The position numbers and the translations under genes are program-made. Below are positions 10,962 to 21,767 of a stretch of 64,000 bases of DNA, in pieces (positions within the stretch are counted from its first letter, which is position 1; each line of letters opens with the position of its first letter). The notes below the pieces were generated by a model. The model worked only from the letters and a program-made list of their open reading frames with translations, was not told the origin of the DNA and searched no databases. The stretch lies in assembly GCA_026873275.1 (NCBI GenBank), contig JANTUC010000005.1, positions 2,232,001 through 2,296,000 on the forward strand, written 5' to 3'. Source of the DNA: Pseudopithomyces maydicus (lineage: Eukaryota > Ascomycota > Dothideomycetes > Pleosporales > Didymosphaeriaceae).

Positions 10962-13900
10962 TCAGCTTTCGTCCTGCTGAGCGGGGCCCTCTGGACGGGC
11001 CCCCGGGACCCGGGCTTTGGCTTGCCCGGGTAGATTACCCTCAGCGTCTCCTCCTGGGGCGGCAGGCGTGGCCGCTTTGCCCGGATCGGCTCCTCGGAAT
11101 TTGCCCCCCTGGGGGGACTCGTTGCGCTTCCGCTTCTGGGAAGGCTTTGGGCTGCTTGGCTCCTGCTTTTCCGCAGGAGCGGATGCGATCTTGTGACCCC
11201 GCTTGGGGTCTGGGATTGTGTAATCCCGGGTCACATTTGGCGAGTATGCGCCATTGACGGTATCGATCGGGAAGTGGCGCATCGGCCAGCCTTGGTTGAA
11301 TAGATGTGGGTATTTCTTCTGGTCTTGCTCATAACGACCAGGAGCTGGCGAGCCGCAGTATGATGGGATGCTCTGCAACCCTTCTGTCTTCTCAGGATTG
11401 GTTGTGGGTTTTCCGGAGGACTCCGCAGTGGGATCGTGCGCTGTGAGCTTGATTCGCTTGATGGGATGAGGCCGCTGTTCCTCAATCTCATCGTAGACAA
11501 TGTTGTTGATCCTAGGTGTGGACGAGCCGATGTGTTCGATAACAAGGTCTTTGTTGATGGTCGTGCAGGGACGGTATTGCTGTGAGTGCACGATCCTATC
11601 ATTCGATGGCTCTGCAAACACCCGTATACCGATCTTTCGCTTACGGGCGGCATTGTCAACCTTCGAAGCCATATCTTTGGCTTTAGCCTCGGCTTTGAGG
11701 ATTTTCTTTTCACAGGTTATGTAATCCATTGTTTGGAAACCGCTGTCGCAGGTTTCAGGTTGCGTATTGGAGGTTGAGATGTGTTTGATGAAGGGATCGC
11801 CGTAGTTGAATTGAGAATGATCCACGTGCTCAAGTTGTCCGATGCTGCGCTGGATTTTGAAAAATTCAGCCTCAGTAAGCTCCTCTCCGTAGACTTGCTC
11901 GAAAATTGGAGGCTTTGTGATAATGCGAGTTTGAACACCAGTGCTATGATAGATGGTGTAGGGTAGCTTCTCGGCATTCTGAGCCTTTCTGATGCTTGGC
12001 GGAAAGCTGTGACTGAGATGTTTCTTCTTGTTGAAAGAGGTGACTTCAGACTGTCGAAGCGCGATCCAACTCTGTAATTTTTGTTGAGCTGCATTGTAGT
12101 CGGTGCTCTTCTTGTTTCCAAAGCCGTACAAATTTGCTGTGCTCCTCATGGCGTCCAAGTCTTTCTGTAAATCTAGCAATGCTAGGAGAAACTTGTCCTT
12201 GAAGAAGCCTTCGCGCTGCATTGTATCGAAAAACGTATTCTCTTCCTTGAACCACATGTGTATTTTGATTGTCTGCTTTGCATTCGAGTATTCGATTATA
12301 GTCCGCTTCGTGATTGCCTCTTGTCTCGCTATTGCGATCATGTGATCCAACTTCTCCAGCATTGCTTCCAGTTCTGGAAGGCTTCGATCTTCGGACCAGT
12401 TGTCGGTCTTCATTTGGTCAAGAAAATGTTCCACTGCAGCAATCTTGACATCGAGTGATATCTGTATGCCCTGGAGTACGATCCGGAAAAGGCCCCAAGA
12501 CTGCTCCCATGGCTTTCCGTTGTATTCGATCTTCTCCTCTTCTTTCTTCCTCATAGTATTGCCCATCCTCTCAATCCTATCAAGGATTTCCAGTATATTC
12601 TCGCCCGGATATTCATCCTTGATATTGAAACTCCACGTGATCAGGTCGAGATAATGACCAGGTGGGGGAAGATCGCAGCCGATTACGACTTCGCTAGATG
12701 GGATGGCTGTTTCTGGGATTGCGATCGCTGTGATCGATGCTGAATCAGAGGTCTGCGTCAAGTGCGAGGGGTAGGCGCTGCAGCTTCCGGTGCGACAGAG
12801 ACCTCATCAACAGACGTATTCAGAGAAGTTGTGTTGTGATCCGTGGTGGTTGATGGGCTCTTATCACCTGACTGTTCGTTCTGTGTAGGATGTGATGTGG
12901 GTGTCAGTGGTTCCTGTGTGGAACGATCTTGATCAGCCGCGAACTCAGCAGAAGAGACTGTATCGAGATTGGAAGTGGGGATAGGCTTTGAAGAAGAGGG
13001 TGCGTTCAGTCCTTGTGCAGGATGGGGCTCATCAACCGCTGTCTCAACAGCAGAGACACTTGGAGTTTTATTCGGAGTAGCTTCTACATTGCAAGTCTGT
13101 GTAGAGTGTGAAGGGGAAGTGGTAACGTCTTGCGAGGCGCTTGGAGCCTTGACCGGAGTCACGTCCTCACTGCAGATTGGCTTTGAGTGCGAAGTTGAAG
13201 TATCAAGTTCTTCAGAGGCGCCCGGAGCCTTAGCCGGAGTAACGTCCTCATTACAGATCTGAGTGGAGTGCGAAAGTGTAACATCAAGGTCTTGCGAGAA
13301 GCCTGAAGCCCTAGCCGAAGTAATGTCCTCACTACAGGTTGGCGTGGAGTGCGAAGTTGAAGTGCCAAGGTCTTTAGAGGCGCCCGGAGCCTTGGTCGGA
13401 GTAACGTCCTCATTACAAGTCTGCTTGGAGTGCGAGGGTGAAGCGATAAGATCTTGTGCCGAATCGCAAACACTATGCTCAAGGAGAGATGTGGTTGGAG
13501 TGATCGCTGCAGAAGTATTCAAGTCGCAGATGGGCGCAGGTGAAGTGACAAGGTCTTGCGAGGCGCCCGGAGCCTCAGTAGGAGTAATGTTCTTATTGCA
13601 GGTCTGCTTGGAGAGCGAAGGTGATGCGATAAGATCTTGTGCCGAATCGCAAGCACTATCTTCGAGGAGAGATGTGGCTGGAACCATCGCTGCAGAAGTG
13701 TCCAAGTCGCAAACGGGCGTAGAGTGTGAGGGTGGCGTGTCCAGCTCCTGTTCAGTGGGAAGTTGATCTTTGGCAACCTCAGTGACAGAAGAACGAGGAT
13801 TCACGGCTGCAACAGCATTTGGTTCGGAGATTTGAGTAGTGTGTGGAGTAGTTGGCGCACTAGGCTCTTGTGCAGGGTGAAGCTCAGACGCGGCGATCTC

Positions 13901-14422
13901 TGCTGGAGTTGCGACAGTGATTGAGGTCGATGCTTTGTCGGTATCCTGAGATTTGGCCTCTAGAGTGGGCTCGATTTCAACGGTAGCCGCAGTGAGAGTC
14001 TCTTGAACAGGCATGCTGATGTGAGAGGAAGATGTGGAACCGCGGGTGTCGGTGTCTTGAGACTCGGCTGCTAGAGCGGGCTCGATGTCGGCCGTAGCTG
14101 TAGTGATGGTCTCTTGAGCAGGAATACTGGTGCGAGAGGGAGATGTGGAACCGCGGGTGTTGGTATTGCGAGACTCGGCCGCTAGAGCGGGCTCGATGTC
14201 GACCGTAGCTGTAGCGAGACTCTCTTGAACAGACATGCTGATGCGAGAGGGAGATGCGGAACCGCGGGTATCGGTGGCATGAGACTGAGCCTCTTGAACG
14301 GGCTTGGTGTCGACCGCAGCTGCGACGAGAATCTCTTGAAGAGGCATACTAGTGTGCAAGGGAGAGGCGGGACCGCGGGTATCGGGGTCAAAGATGTTGA
14401 ATGGGTCGCTGTTGTTGGCCAT
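10962..14422 (-). CDS. Repeat-rich orphan protein, two exons
   Basis: The family is not recognised. ATG at 14422-14420. The N-terminal exon (to about 12810) is Ser/Thr/Pro/Ala-rich low complexity with two tandem repeat families. One is four copies of a unit of about 38 residues beginning TRGSTSPSR and containing VQE...ATVDIEPALAAES. The other is six or more copies of a unit of about 28 residues built on CNEDVTPTKAPGAS. The second reading frame (to the stop at 10962-10964) has no ATG at its start. It joins the first frame in phase if an intron runs from a GTCTCT donor after VDE (near 12810) to the CAG before TSDSASI (near 12759). That donor is weak, so the junction is tentative. The second exon encodes a helical, charged region (ILDRIERMGNTMRKKEEEK) and a basic stretch KPSQKRKRNE. 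It ends in a GC-rich Pro/Gly/Ala tail that may come from an inserted element. Total about 1140 residues. Confidence 0.55.
13050..13740 (-). repeat. Coding minisatellite, about 84-90 base period
   Basis: The plus strand shows recurring blocks containing CCCGGAGCCTTRG and GTAACGTCCTCATTACA with about 84-90 base spacing. On the minus strand they encode degenerate repeats of about 28 residues (NEDVTPTKAPGAS-type). Copies differ by many substitutions, so the array is not recent. Confidence 0.6.
13930..14380 (-). repeat. Coding tandem repeat, about 114 base period, four copies
   Basis: The plus strand shows GAACCGCGGGTRTCGGT-type blocks recurring near 14040, 14150, 14265 and 14370. They encode a repeat of about 38 residues (TRGSTSPSR...DIEPALAAES) near the N terminus of the orphan protein. 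Confidence 0.6.
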
Positions 14423-15360
14423 TGTCGCTCGATTAAATCTCACGACGGGCGAAGAGGAATAAGAAGATTGTGTGTCTCAAAAGAGGTATGCAAAGATGTC
14501 AAGTAGGTGTGACTATCCAAACGAGTTGAGAGCTTGAGGTTGAAGTTTTGGTGTGAGAAAGGCGCGGAGGTGCTGGAAGATATAAGAAGTGGGGAGAGGG
14601 CTCGAAGTTGAGTGAGGTGAACAAAAAATAGCGCGCGCGCGCCGCGGTGAAGCTCGCGCAGGCCTATTGTGATAATTGAGCGTGGTGAGTTAAAGCTGCG
14701 GTGAAGCACGTGCCACCGCGTGCCTGCCAAACTCGTCGGCGACCATGCGAGCGACCAAGACGCGGCAGCGCTGGAAATGCGATAGCGTGCATTGGGAAGA
14801 TTTGAATGTAATACCTAAGTCTAACTAACAGCTTCTTTTCAAGCCAACTCAACTACGTTGGCTACCGCAACCCTTGGAGGTTTCGTGTAACCAAACGAGG
14901 GCGACTCTACTGCATGTTGGCCACTGAAGCCGTGGGTCTTGTACGCCAAAGTGAATGTGAGACATTCGAAACAACCAAAACTTGGGCTTAACATCAGTTG
15001 TTTGACAAAATGGGAATAGCGTGAAGTTGGGTCGTTTGTAATATTCACATTCACCGCGGCAGCATTACAGAAGCCGGTACCTGCTGAAAGAAGGAACAAA
15101 TATCTACAGAAGCAGTCTCAGACACTTCCAAATGGCATCTTGACGTAATGAACCAAATTTGAGTGACCTATACTACTTTGCTCGTACGGATCCCGTACCT
15201 GAACCTAGGCACAGCAAGATCACGTGAGGTAGTCTATTCACCCTCAACGTCTGCACGACGATCACTATCTCGCGATCCGGATTGATTCGAATTTGTACTA
15301 ACAGAGAAGCGGGTCGTATCCAATCCGCCACTACTGCTGCTTTGTTCATATTGAGTGCTC
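14423..15360. other. Intergenic region
   Basis: Upstream of the repeat protein and downstream of the carboxylesterase, both on minus. It contains a GC alternating tract (about 14631-14645). Short antisense frames (14440-14730, 14839-15099) show no motif. Nothing else seen. Confidence 0.35.
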
Positions 15361-17430
15361 TCAGATTCCACCTTGAAGATAATAGTCCACTCCATATCCC
15401 AACCACTTACACTGGTCAACATCCACGAAGCTGCCCTTCTTACCAGGGTAGTCCAACAGCCGAAGTTGTTTGTCATTCTTCTTGACCTCACCCCAGGCGC
15501 CCGTTTTCCTCACCGCATCAACGACCTTATCGTATCCTCTGACTTGAAGGTATTCAATATCAGGGTTTGGATCAAACGTCTTGACAAAGCTTGCGAAGTA
15601 GCTGCTTCCCAACTGAACGCTATACAAGTCCTCAGGGTTGCGTATACGCGAAAGCGTGCCAAACATCCAAGGAAGGTCACCACCATGGAAACGGAAATAG
15701 GGTTTGTTAGGATCGTTGTTCACTGGGCCGCCAATATTATTGGGGTCGTAGCCGCCGCTGGTACGTTCGAGTTGATAGAAGTATGCTTTCTCAAACGCGC
15801 CGGTCGTAGCTCCAGCGTACACAGTAGCCTGATCTATGCAGCGGAACATCTTGTCGGTAGTTACGCGCTGCGAGACGTTGAATGAATCTAGAGTGAGATT
15901 ACCAGTGTCGTAGAATGGAAACAGCTTCGAGTCGATGATTTTCTGAGCCCATGTTGAGTTGATGTTAAGTGCGACCTGAAGACCTTGGGTGTGATTTGCG
16001 ATGGGTGTCTTTGGATAAGTAGAAAACGAGGCACCATCGTTGCGTGTAACGCCAAAGATAACTGGAACATGGGCTGTGCTGGCGTTGCGCGTAGCGAGGA
16101 TAAGTTTGGGCGTGTTTACGTATTTCCCGTCTTGGACCACATATCGGGCGACAGTGGAGAGCGAGACCAGTTTGAGAGGATCCACCTGCTTCAGGCATGA
16201 GATTTGAGACTGAATGTCTCCACTAGTACATCCTGCCCCAGTGAATATCTGTTCGCCTGCTACACTGTAGGATTGGTTAACAGTGTAGTATGACGAGTAT
16301 GTGGTTCCGTAGTCGCCCTTAAGACCAAGTGTAACGCCACCTCCTAGATTTGACACAGCTATTGCTCCTTGGAACTTTCCAATTGCGTGAGGTGAGCCCA
16401 GTAGCGCACGTACTGAGCCTGCGCCTGCTGACCCTCCGCTAATAGTGATTTGATTAGGGTCACCACCAAAAGAAGCGATATTGGCGCGGACCCAATCAAG
16501 AGCAATGATCTGGTCAGCGATGCCGTAGTTTCCAGTAATATCAGTTCCAGGTACGGCGAGGAATCCGAGGGTTGAGAGTCTGTAGTTAATCGAGACTACC
16601 ACAATGTCTTCCTTACTCGCCAGATTGCCACCGTCTGATAAAGCGTCTGCTCCAGTACCGCCCGTGAAGCCTCCACCATGTATCCAGAACAGAACGGGGC
16701 GCAAGTTCTTCTTCGATCCAGACTTAGGCAAGTAAGGAGTCTGTATGTTCAGGAATAGACAGTCCTCGCTTCCAGAGCCTCCTTGGGCGCACTGAGAGCC
16801 ATATGCAGTTGCCTGCAAAGTTTGGCCCTTCTTGGAATACAATGAAGAATACTTCCAGCGTGCAGGAACATCGGCGTATGGAATACCAAGGAAACGGAAC
16901 GACTTTTGATTGCGATATCCAACAAACGTGTTGCTCTTAGATGCAATTGTGACCTGGCTACCATCGACGGGGCCTGCATTTGAGGAACCATTGTTTGCTG
17001 ACTGAGTACACAGAACAGGAAGCTGTTTTCGAGAATTTGCTTGCGAGGCTACAAACTTGAGCCGATTTTGTATGGTCACTTTGCCACCGTCGATGTAAAA
17101 TCCATCTTCGCTGTCGAAATATTCCGAGTAATCCTGATATGAAAGCGCATGAATGAAATCAGTCTTGTGTTGCTCAAGTGCTGCCTTGGAGAGGAGTTTC
17201 TCGTTCAATGAAGAGCAGGCCGCTGCAGCATTCGCTTGGGTTGCAGGATCGAGGATGATAGCTCCGATGTGGTTCTTGTCGTCCGACGCATTGAGGTTAT
17301 TTTGGTAGATTAGGGTCAAAGAGCTCTTAGCGTTAGAAACACTAACAGCTGCCCGGGTTCCGACAGATTGGGATTGAGCCAGAGTAACAAGACCAGCAGC
17401 AATGGCAACGAAAGACGAGAAGATGGCCAT
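15361..17430 (-). CDS. Secreted type-B carboxylesterase/lipase
   Basis: Alpha/beta-hydrolase of the carboxylesterase type-B family, hydrolysing carboxylic esters outside the cell. An upstream in-frame ATG at 17520 exists, but the Met at 17430 begins a clear signal peptide (MAIFSSFVAIAAGLVTLAQS), so I take 17430. Uninterrupted, about 690 residues, with a 150-residue N-terminal extension before the catalytic domain, longer than usual. Landmarks are the FLGIPYAD segment, EDCLFLNIQTP, oxyanion-hole WIHGGGF, GNYGIADQIIALDWVRANI, nucleophile elbow GGSAGAGS (usually GESAGA) and catalytic His in FHGGDLPWMFG. The acid-bearing segment reads GVTRNDGASF, with Asp where most members have Glu. Several NxS/T sites fit secretion. 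The substrate is unknown. Confidence 0.88.
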   Translation of the reverse strand: MAIFSSFVAIAAGLVTLAQSQSVGTRAAVSVSNAKSSLTLIYQNNLNASDDKNHIGAIILDPATQANAAAACSSLNEKLLSKAALEQHKTDFIHALSYQDYSEYFDSEDGFYIDGGKVTIQNRLKFVASQANSRKQLPVLCTQSANNGSSNAGPVDGSQVTIASKSNTFVGYRNQKSFRFLGIPYADVPARWKYSSLYSKKGQTLQATAYGSQCAQGGSGSEDCLFLNIQTPYLPKSGSKKNLRPVLFWIHGGGFTGGTGADALSDGGNLASKEDIVVVSINYRLSTLGFLAVPGTDITGNYGIADQIIALDWVRANIASFGGDPNQITISGGSAGAGSVRALLGSPHAIGKFQGAIAVSNLGGGVTLGLKGDYGTTYSSYYTVNQSYSVAGEQIFTGAGCTSGDIQSQISCLKQVDPLKLVSLSTVARYVVQDGKYVNTPKLILATRNASTAHVPVIFGVTRNDGASFSTYPKTPIANHTQGLQVALNINSTWAQKIIDSKLFPFYDTGNLTLDSFNVSQRVTTDKMFRCIDQATVYAGATTGAFEKAYFYQLERTSGGYDPNNIGGPVNNDPNKPYFRFHGGDLPWMFGTLSRIRNPEDLYSVQLGSSYFASFVKTFDPNPDIEYLQVRGYDKVVDAVRKTGAWGEVKKNDKQLRLLDYPGKKGSFVDVDQCKWLGYGVDYYLQGGI

Positions 17431-18460
17431 CTTGAGATTTATAAGACCGTCAAAAGAAGCGGCTCGGTCGCGGGTGACAACTACGGTGCGCCGGGGACAT
17501 TCAGGAGCTGTGAGCGTCATGAAGTATTTATACTACGTGCGTTTACCAAGGATATTTCCGGAAACCCGGGAAGGCGTTGATCGATCCGCATACACTAGCC
17601 ATGGACAGCTACTCAATAGATGCGGACATGTCGAAACAAGCATTCTAGGGCGTTCTGTTTCCCCGGAACCGACGTAGTAGATCGTGCCTCGGCAGGGGCA
17701 AACGGAAGGCATCAGATGAATGATAGCTTCCAATATCCAATGGCGTACGTGTAGGTATATCAGTGCCGTTCGAGATAATTAATATCAACGTTGCAATGTC
17801 AATTGAGCTGCCAAACCCCAGAAACCCTCTGAATTTGGATCTGGATTTCTCAATGCAAAAACGCCGGATTCTGTTTCTGCTGTCGTTGGCGGGCTACGGG
17901 ACACCCTGCTCGGTTCGCCATCGCGGAGGGGTTGGTCATTTTAGCCGTTTAGGCACATCGCACAAGGTCGGCTCATGTCGCATGGTTATTTAAGCAGTCG
18001 CTTCGGTATTCCGTTCTACGAAGGCTAGAATCATGGTCATAGATCCAGCTGTATGCGGACGGCTATTTGGGGCAAGGCTGAAAAAAGAGTTTAAGTGTTT
18101 GACGTTGATGACTTGGCGTTGCCACATGGAACGGCTACAATCAATGGCTCTGAATATGCCTAAAAAAGCAGTTTCGCTTAGCCTGGGACAGCGAGTATAT
18201 CACGTGCATGGTTGGAGTAGGATGTAGTAAAGATAAATGCAATTATACGATTCCAATATACTGACAGAAAATGAAGTTAACTTAACGATGGTAATGCATG
18301 AAAAGTCCAAGTTGAATCGCCTGTCTTGATGACAAGGCCAGGAACAAAACATGAAGTTATAGGTAATCTGAGGATGCTAGGAACTGCAAATACTCTTGGA
18401 GAATTTCAGAGTGTGTGTTCATTGAAGTTAGGCCATTACATTGTAACTGTTCAATCAATG
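17431..18460. other. Intergenic region
   Basis: Promoter side of the carboxylesterase (up to about 17.8 kb) and 3' side of the repeat protein. A duplicated GATCTGGATTT-like element occurs near 17838. No gene seen; short plus frames at 17763-17993 and 18033-18227 have no motif. Confidence 0.35.
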
Positions 18461-19189
18461 CTAAAGTTGACATTGTGCGCATGGCAACTTTAGCGTTGAC
18501 TGAACCCATTGCAAAGGAGGAGACCCCGGAGCTAGTGTAAGCCGGTAATGATCTAGAATTTTTCTAGTCGTTGCATTGCAAAGTTCTTGAAACGCCTGCC
18601 CGTCGTACAAAAACGGGACCTTAAAGTGTATCTCAATGTACCCAACTCCTTCGAGCAAATGATTTACGTGCACTTCAATTAGAGTGCCTTCGGGAACTCC
18701 GGGCGATGTCTCCTGAGCTCTTCCATGGTTATAGTATTCGTCTCCATCGATTTCCATTGGATCTGGAGGGTTGAGATAGTTATCTCCATCGATACCCACT
18801 TCATCTGGAGGGTTAAGATAGTCGTCTCCATCAATATCCATTGCATCTGGGCAATTTGACCTATTGGACTGTTCATCAATTTTGAGTTCCGTGCCTCCAG
18901 TAGTCTTGGGCAATGCCTCCTGGGTGTGTCCACAGTTGCAATAATCGTATTTAAAATTATTTATTGCATTAAGACACCTTATGCTATTGAACTGTTCGCC
19001 AATATTGAGTTCCGTGCCTCCAATAGTCTTGCACAATGCCTCCTGGGTGTTCTCACGACTATAATGATCGCCTCTATGATTATTTATTTCATGTAGACAC
19101 CTTATGCTATTGGATTGTTCATCAATCTTGACTCCCGCCAACTGATCTGTGAGACTGTTCAAGTTTGATACGTAACAGCTAGATACCAT
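18461..19189 (-). CDS. Small orphan protein with internal repeats
   Basis: Unrecognised 242-residue protein, single exon, ATG at 19189. Two nested repeat types are visible. One is three diverged copies of a unit of about 40 residues built on HTQEALPKTTGGTELKIDEQ followed by a Cys-containing segment. The other is three copies of an acidic 17-residue unit (MDIDGDDYLNPPDE type) in the middle. The C-terminal 80 residues (IEVHVNHLLEGVGYIEIHFK) look like an ordinary beta-rich globular domain. There is no signal peptide or membrane segment. AT-rich codon use differs from nearby metabolic genes. It may be a lineage-specific gene. Confidence 0.55.
   Translation of the reverse strand: MVSSCYVSNLNSLTDQLAGVKIDEQSNSIRCLHEINNHRGDHYSRENTQEALCKTIGGTELNIGEQFNSIRCLNAINNFKYDYCNCGHTQEALPKTTGGTELKIDEQSNRSNCPDAMDIDGDDYLNPPDEVGIDGDNYLNPPDPMEIDGDEYYNHGRAQETSPGVPEGTLIEVHVNHLLEGVGYIEIHFKVPFLYDGQAFQELCNATTRKILDHYRLTLAPGSPPLQWVQSTLKLPCAQCQL
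18720..19130 (-). repeat. Coding repeats inside the orphan gene
   Basis: At DNA level TCTCCATCRATDYCCAYT-like blocks recur at about 51-base spacing (18745-18845). CAATGCCTCCTGGGTG with its flanks recurs at about 18910 and 19037, giving a direct repeat of about 120 bases. Confidence 0.6.
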
Positions 19190-19436
19190 TTTCGGTATTT
19201 TAGATAGTCTAGGTTGTATATGAACCTGGTTTATTGTGTGATCTGGAGAGGTCTTGAAAACTTATATCGTCGTGGAATCGCTGTATTGTGTGTGGTGTGT
19301 GAGCATCGTTAAAAACACATCCTTAGTTTGCGGGAACAATGTGCACAAAGACGTGCGTAGCCGCTTCGAAAACCTGAAACTGCAAATTTTTATCTGCATC
19401 AGCTGTGATTTAATTCCATGGCAGCTTTGGGATCGC

Positions 19437-21245
19437 TCAGTAGTCAAAGTTCTCGAACACGACTATTCTGCCCTCTAGCCAGCTTAAGAGTTGTTTTCTT
19501 AGCGGCCCCCCTGCACAAAGGTAATAAGAACCGGCGTTATGAATATCAAGATCAGCTTTCTCCATTCTTCGATTGTGGACTTTCGCTCCTTTCTGCTGCA
19601 GTTGTTTGACCTTGTCGTCGGCCTCTGAGGTCTGTTTGCTGCCTGTTAGAAAGACCTCGGTACAATGAGCTAGTTTCGGATGCTCCTCAAAAGTGCGAAG
19701 AACAAGCTCGGTATCCATCGATCTCGTAGTCCACAACAGCCTCAAACGATCTGAATGCAGATTCAGATTTCCAATCTGGCCGAGGAATGGCGTGATACCG
19801 ACACCACCGGCAATGAATGGTGTCACCTTGCCGTTCTTGTCCCCGTCTTGCTCTATCACAAATTCTCCGCCAATTCCAACAATAGGTACCTCGAAACCAG
19901 CTCGATCGTTCTGGTGAAACAGGTAATTTGTCACCACTCCAACGTTTCTTATGGTTATGTCAAACTCTTTGTCATGCCCGGCAGCAGAAGGCGCTGAAGA
20001 AATAGTAAATGTACGCACGAAGTCATCGTTGAGACTCCGTGGGTCATCCTCTCGCATGTGAGAGTAGCCAATATTGAGGTGCTCTGAGAAGTCGAAGGCT
20101 ACCCATTGTCCAGGCGAGTATTCTACGCCATCTGGAACGGAGAACGTGAACCGACAGATAGTTGGGCCAAGCTTTACCTTCTTTACCAACTGTGCGCTTT
20201 TGCGCACAGGAAGCAAAGAAGCTTTCAGATTTCCCTCAGACGGTAGTGTCCGAACCAATGGGTTATAGGGTGACGGAACCTTGCGTGTTCCTCGTAATGG
20301 AAGGCCTTGCGCAACGAGGCGCACTTCTTCGATCTTAATCTTGACAGCCAAATTACTTCCGGGGAGCAACGACGCTGCATCGCCGCTTACCAAAACTTCA
20401 GTGTTTCCAGTAATGTAGAGCACATCGCCAGTCTCGTAGTTGGGAAACGTGATACCAATCTTGGGGTTGACAAGAAGATTTCCAAGCGACTGATAAAGGC
20501 GGTTACCAGAATATTCTGGATATATTATCTCCGTGTCTGATAGTATGCGAGTAAACCCAGCCGGTCCTCCCCTGTGGTTTGTATCCATATCTTTGGTGAC
20601 GCTTGTTGTGAGAAAGAACATGTCTGAATTTAATATCAGAGCCTTCGCCTCTTCTGAGAGTTTGTCGGACTGCGATAGCAGACTTGAATTCACTAGCGCA
20701 GGCCGTATGTCGTATTGGTTCAGATACTTAGGGCAATTACCCAAGCTTTGTTCGATTTTCGTGATCAGTTGAATTTGGTTCTGTACCTTGAGTGACTCGC
20801 GCGCTTCCGAATGGCCTTCGTTGGAAGCCAATGAGTTGACGCATCCCGCTATCATCCGACCAAATATTTTCACCCGCTTCCTCTCCATCAGATCTATAGT
20901 TAGCCCTGCAATCATTTTCTCGTTCCCGGGCACCATCTCCCCGTCCTCGGCATGACCTAATAGAGCCTGAACGACGGGGTCGTGTTTTGAGTCGACCAAG
21001 GTGCGTGTGCCAATGATGCCCCCTCCCAACATCTCTGAAAAGCCCTGGTCCCCGCCCCAAAGTGTGGTCCATGGTCGACCTTGCGAGTCCAGTGTACCGA
21101 TAGCAAGCAATGGTGCTTGTTGTAGTCGATATGCTGCTTGAGGTGTGAGCATTGTTGAAGTTGGGTTATCACGATAGGGTATTTCCAGAAGCTTGTGCAT
21201 TCTTGCCTCTCCATCGTGAAAAGACATCCCCAAGGAGAAAGCCAT
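19437..21245 (-). CDS. PNPOx-like FMN domain fused to FAD/NAD(P) reductase
   Basis: Predicted two-domain flavoenzyme, single exon of 602 residues. ATG at 21245 (MAFSLGMSF); frames further upstream begin only with non-ATG codons. Residues about 20-310 are a pyridoxamine-phosphate-oxidase-like FMN split barrel, with PLLAIGTLDSQGRPWTTLWGG and DMFFLTTSV at the start of its two halves. Residues about 350-600 form a ferredoxin-reductase module with FAD motif VRTFTISSAP, GGVGITPFL at the nucleotide-binding loop and the C-terminal YYLCAGGP. The 2Fe-2S domain that often follows in bacterial relatives is absent. It is likely a soluble NAD(P)H-dependent oxidoreductase with unknown electron acceptor. The neighbouring GMC oxidoreductase is on the same strand, but no functional link is shown. 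Confidence 0.85.
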   Translation of the reverse strand: MAFSLGMSFHDGEARMHKLLEIPYRDNPTSTMLTPQAAYRLQQAPLLAIGTLDSQGRPWTTLWGGDQGFSEMLGGGIIGTRTLVDSKHDPVVQALLGHAEDGEMVPGNEKMIAGLTIDLMERKRVKIFGRMIAGCVNSLASNEGHSEARESLKVQNQIQLITKIEQSLGNCPKYLNQYDIRPALVNSSLLSQSDKLSEEAKALILNSDMFFLTTSVTKDMDTNHRGGPAGFTRILSDTEIIYPEYSGNRLYQSLGNLLVNPKIGITFPNYETGDVLYITGNTEVLVSGDAASLLPGSNLAVKIKIEEVRLVAQGLPLRGTRKVPSPYNPLVRTLPSEGNLKASLLPVRKSAQLVKKVKLGPTICRFTFSVPDGVEYSPGQWVAFDFSEHLNIGYSHMREDDPRSLNDDFVRTFTISSAPSAAGHDKEFDITIRNVGVVTNYLFHQNDRAGFEVPIVGIGGEFVIEQDGDKNGKVTPFIAGGVGITPFLGQIGNLNLHSDRLRLLWTTRSMDTELVLRTFEEHPKLAHCTEVFLTGSKQTSEADDKVKQLQQKGAKVHNRRMEKADLDIHNAGSYYLCAGGPLRKQLLSWLEGRIVVFENFDY

Positions 21246-21767
21246 GATGAATCGAGTCAGTGGACCGAAAACTATCAAGAGTTCAATCTGACCATAGAAT
21301 GACTATACTGAGCGCAATCCTAAGCTCTAGTTATTATATGTCAGGTCATGCCGAGAGCTGTAGGTGCTTAGCAATCACCCCCGGCAATGGAATGAGAGAA
21401 CAGAGATAAAGGTCAAGAGCAAGCGGCAAGTATGCGGCATGTATATGCAATATGCTTGAAGTAATACTCCTAGCTGTTCAGGTTTACTCATCGTTCTCGG
21501 CCGCGGGGTTGCCTGTCCAGTATTGGGTGTGGGAGTTTTTGATCCCCGCATTATCCGCATTGCCCGCAGCTTACTGATCATGTCCGAATCTAGTAATTAC
21601 TAGTCCCAATTCAGCTACATATAACACAGCGGCACCTTCAGCAGTAGAGAGAATGGTCATAGACATATTATTCTCTACCTACATATCGACCTTTAGTAAA
21701 TTGGATGACGGCCTCCAAAATAGAAACTGCCTATTGGGAATCTTTGGTAACAACGAACGCGCTCGTA
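21246..21767. other. Intergenic region
   Basis: Lies between two minus-strand oxidoreductase genes: promoter of the PNPOx/reductase gene and terminator of the GMC gene. No gene or clear motif seen. Confidence 0.35.
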
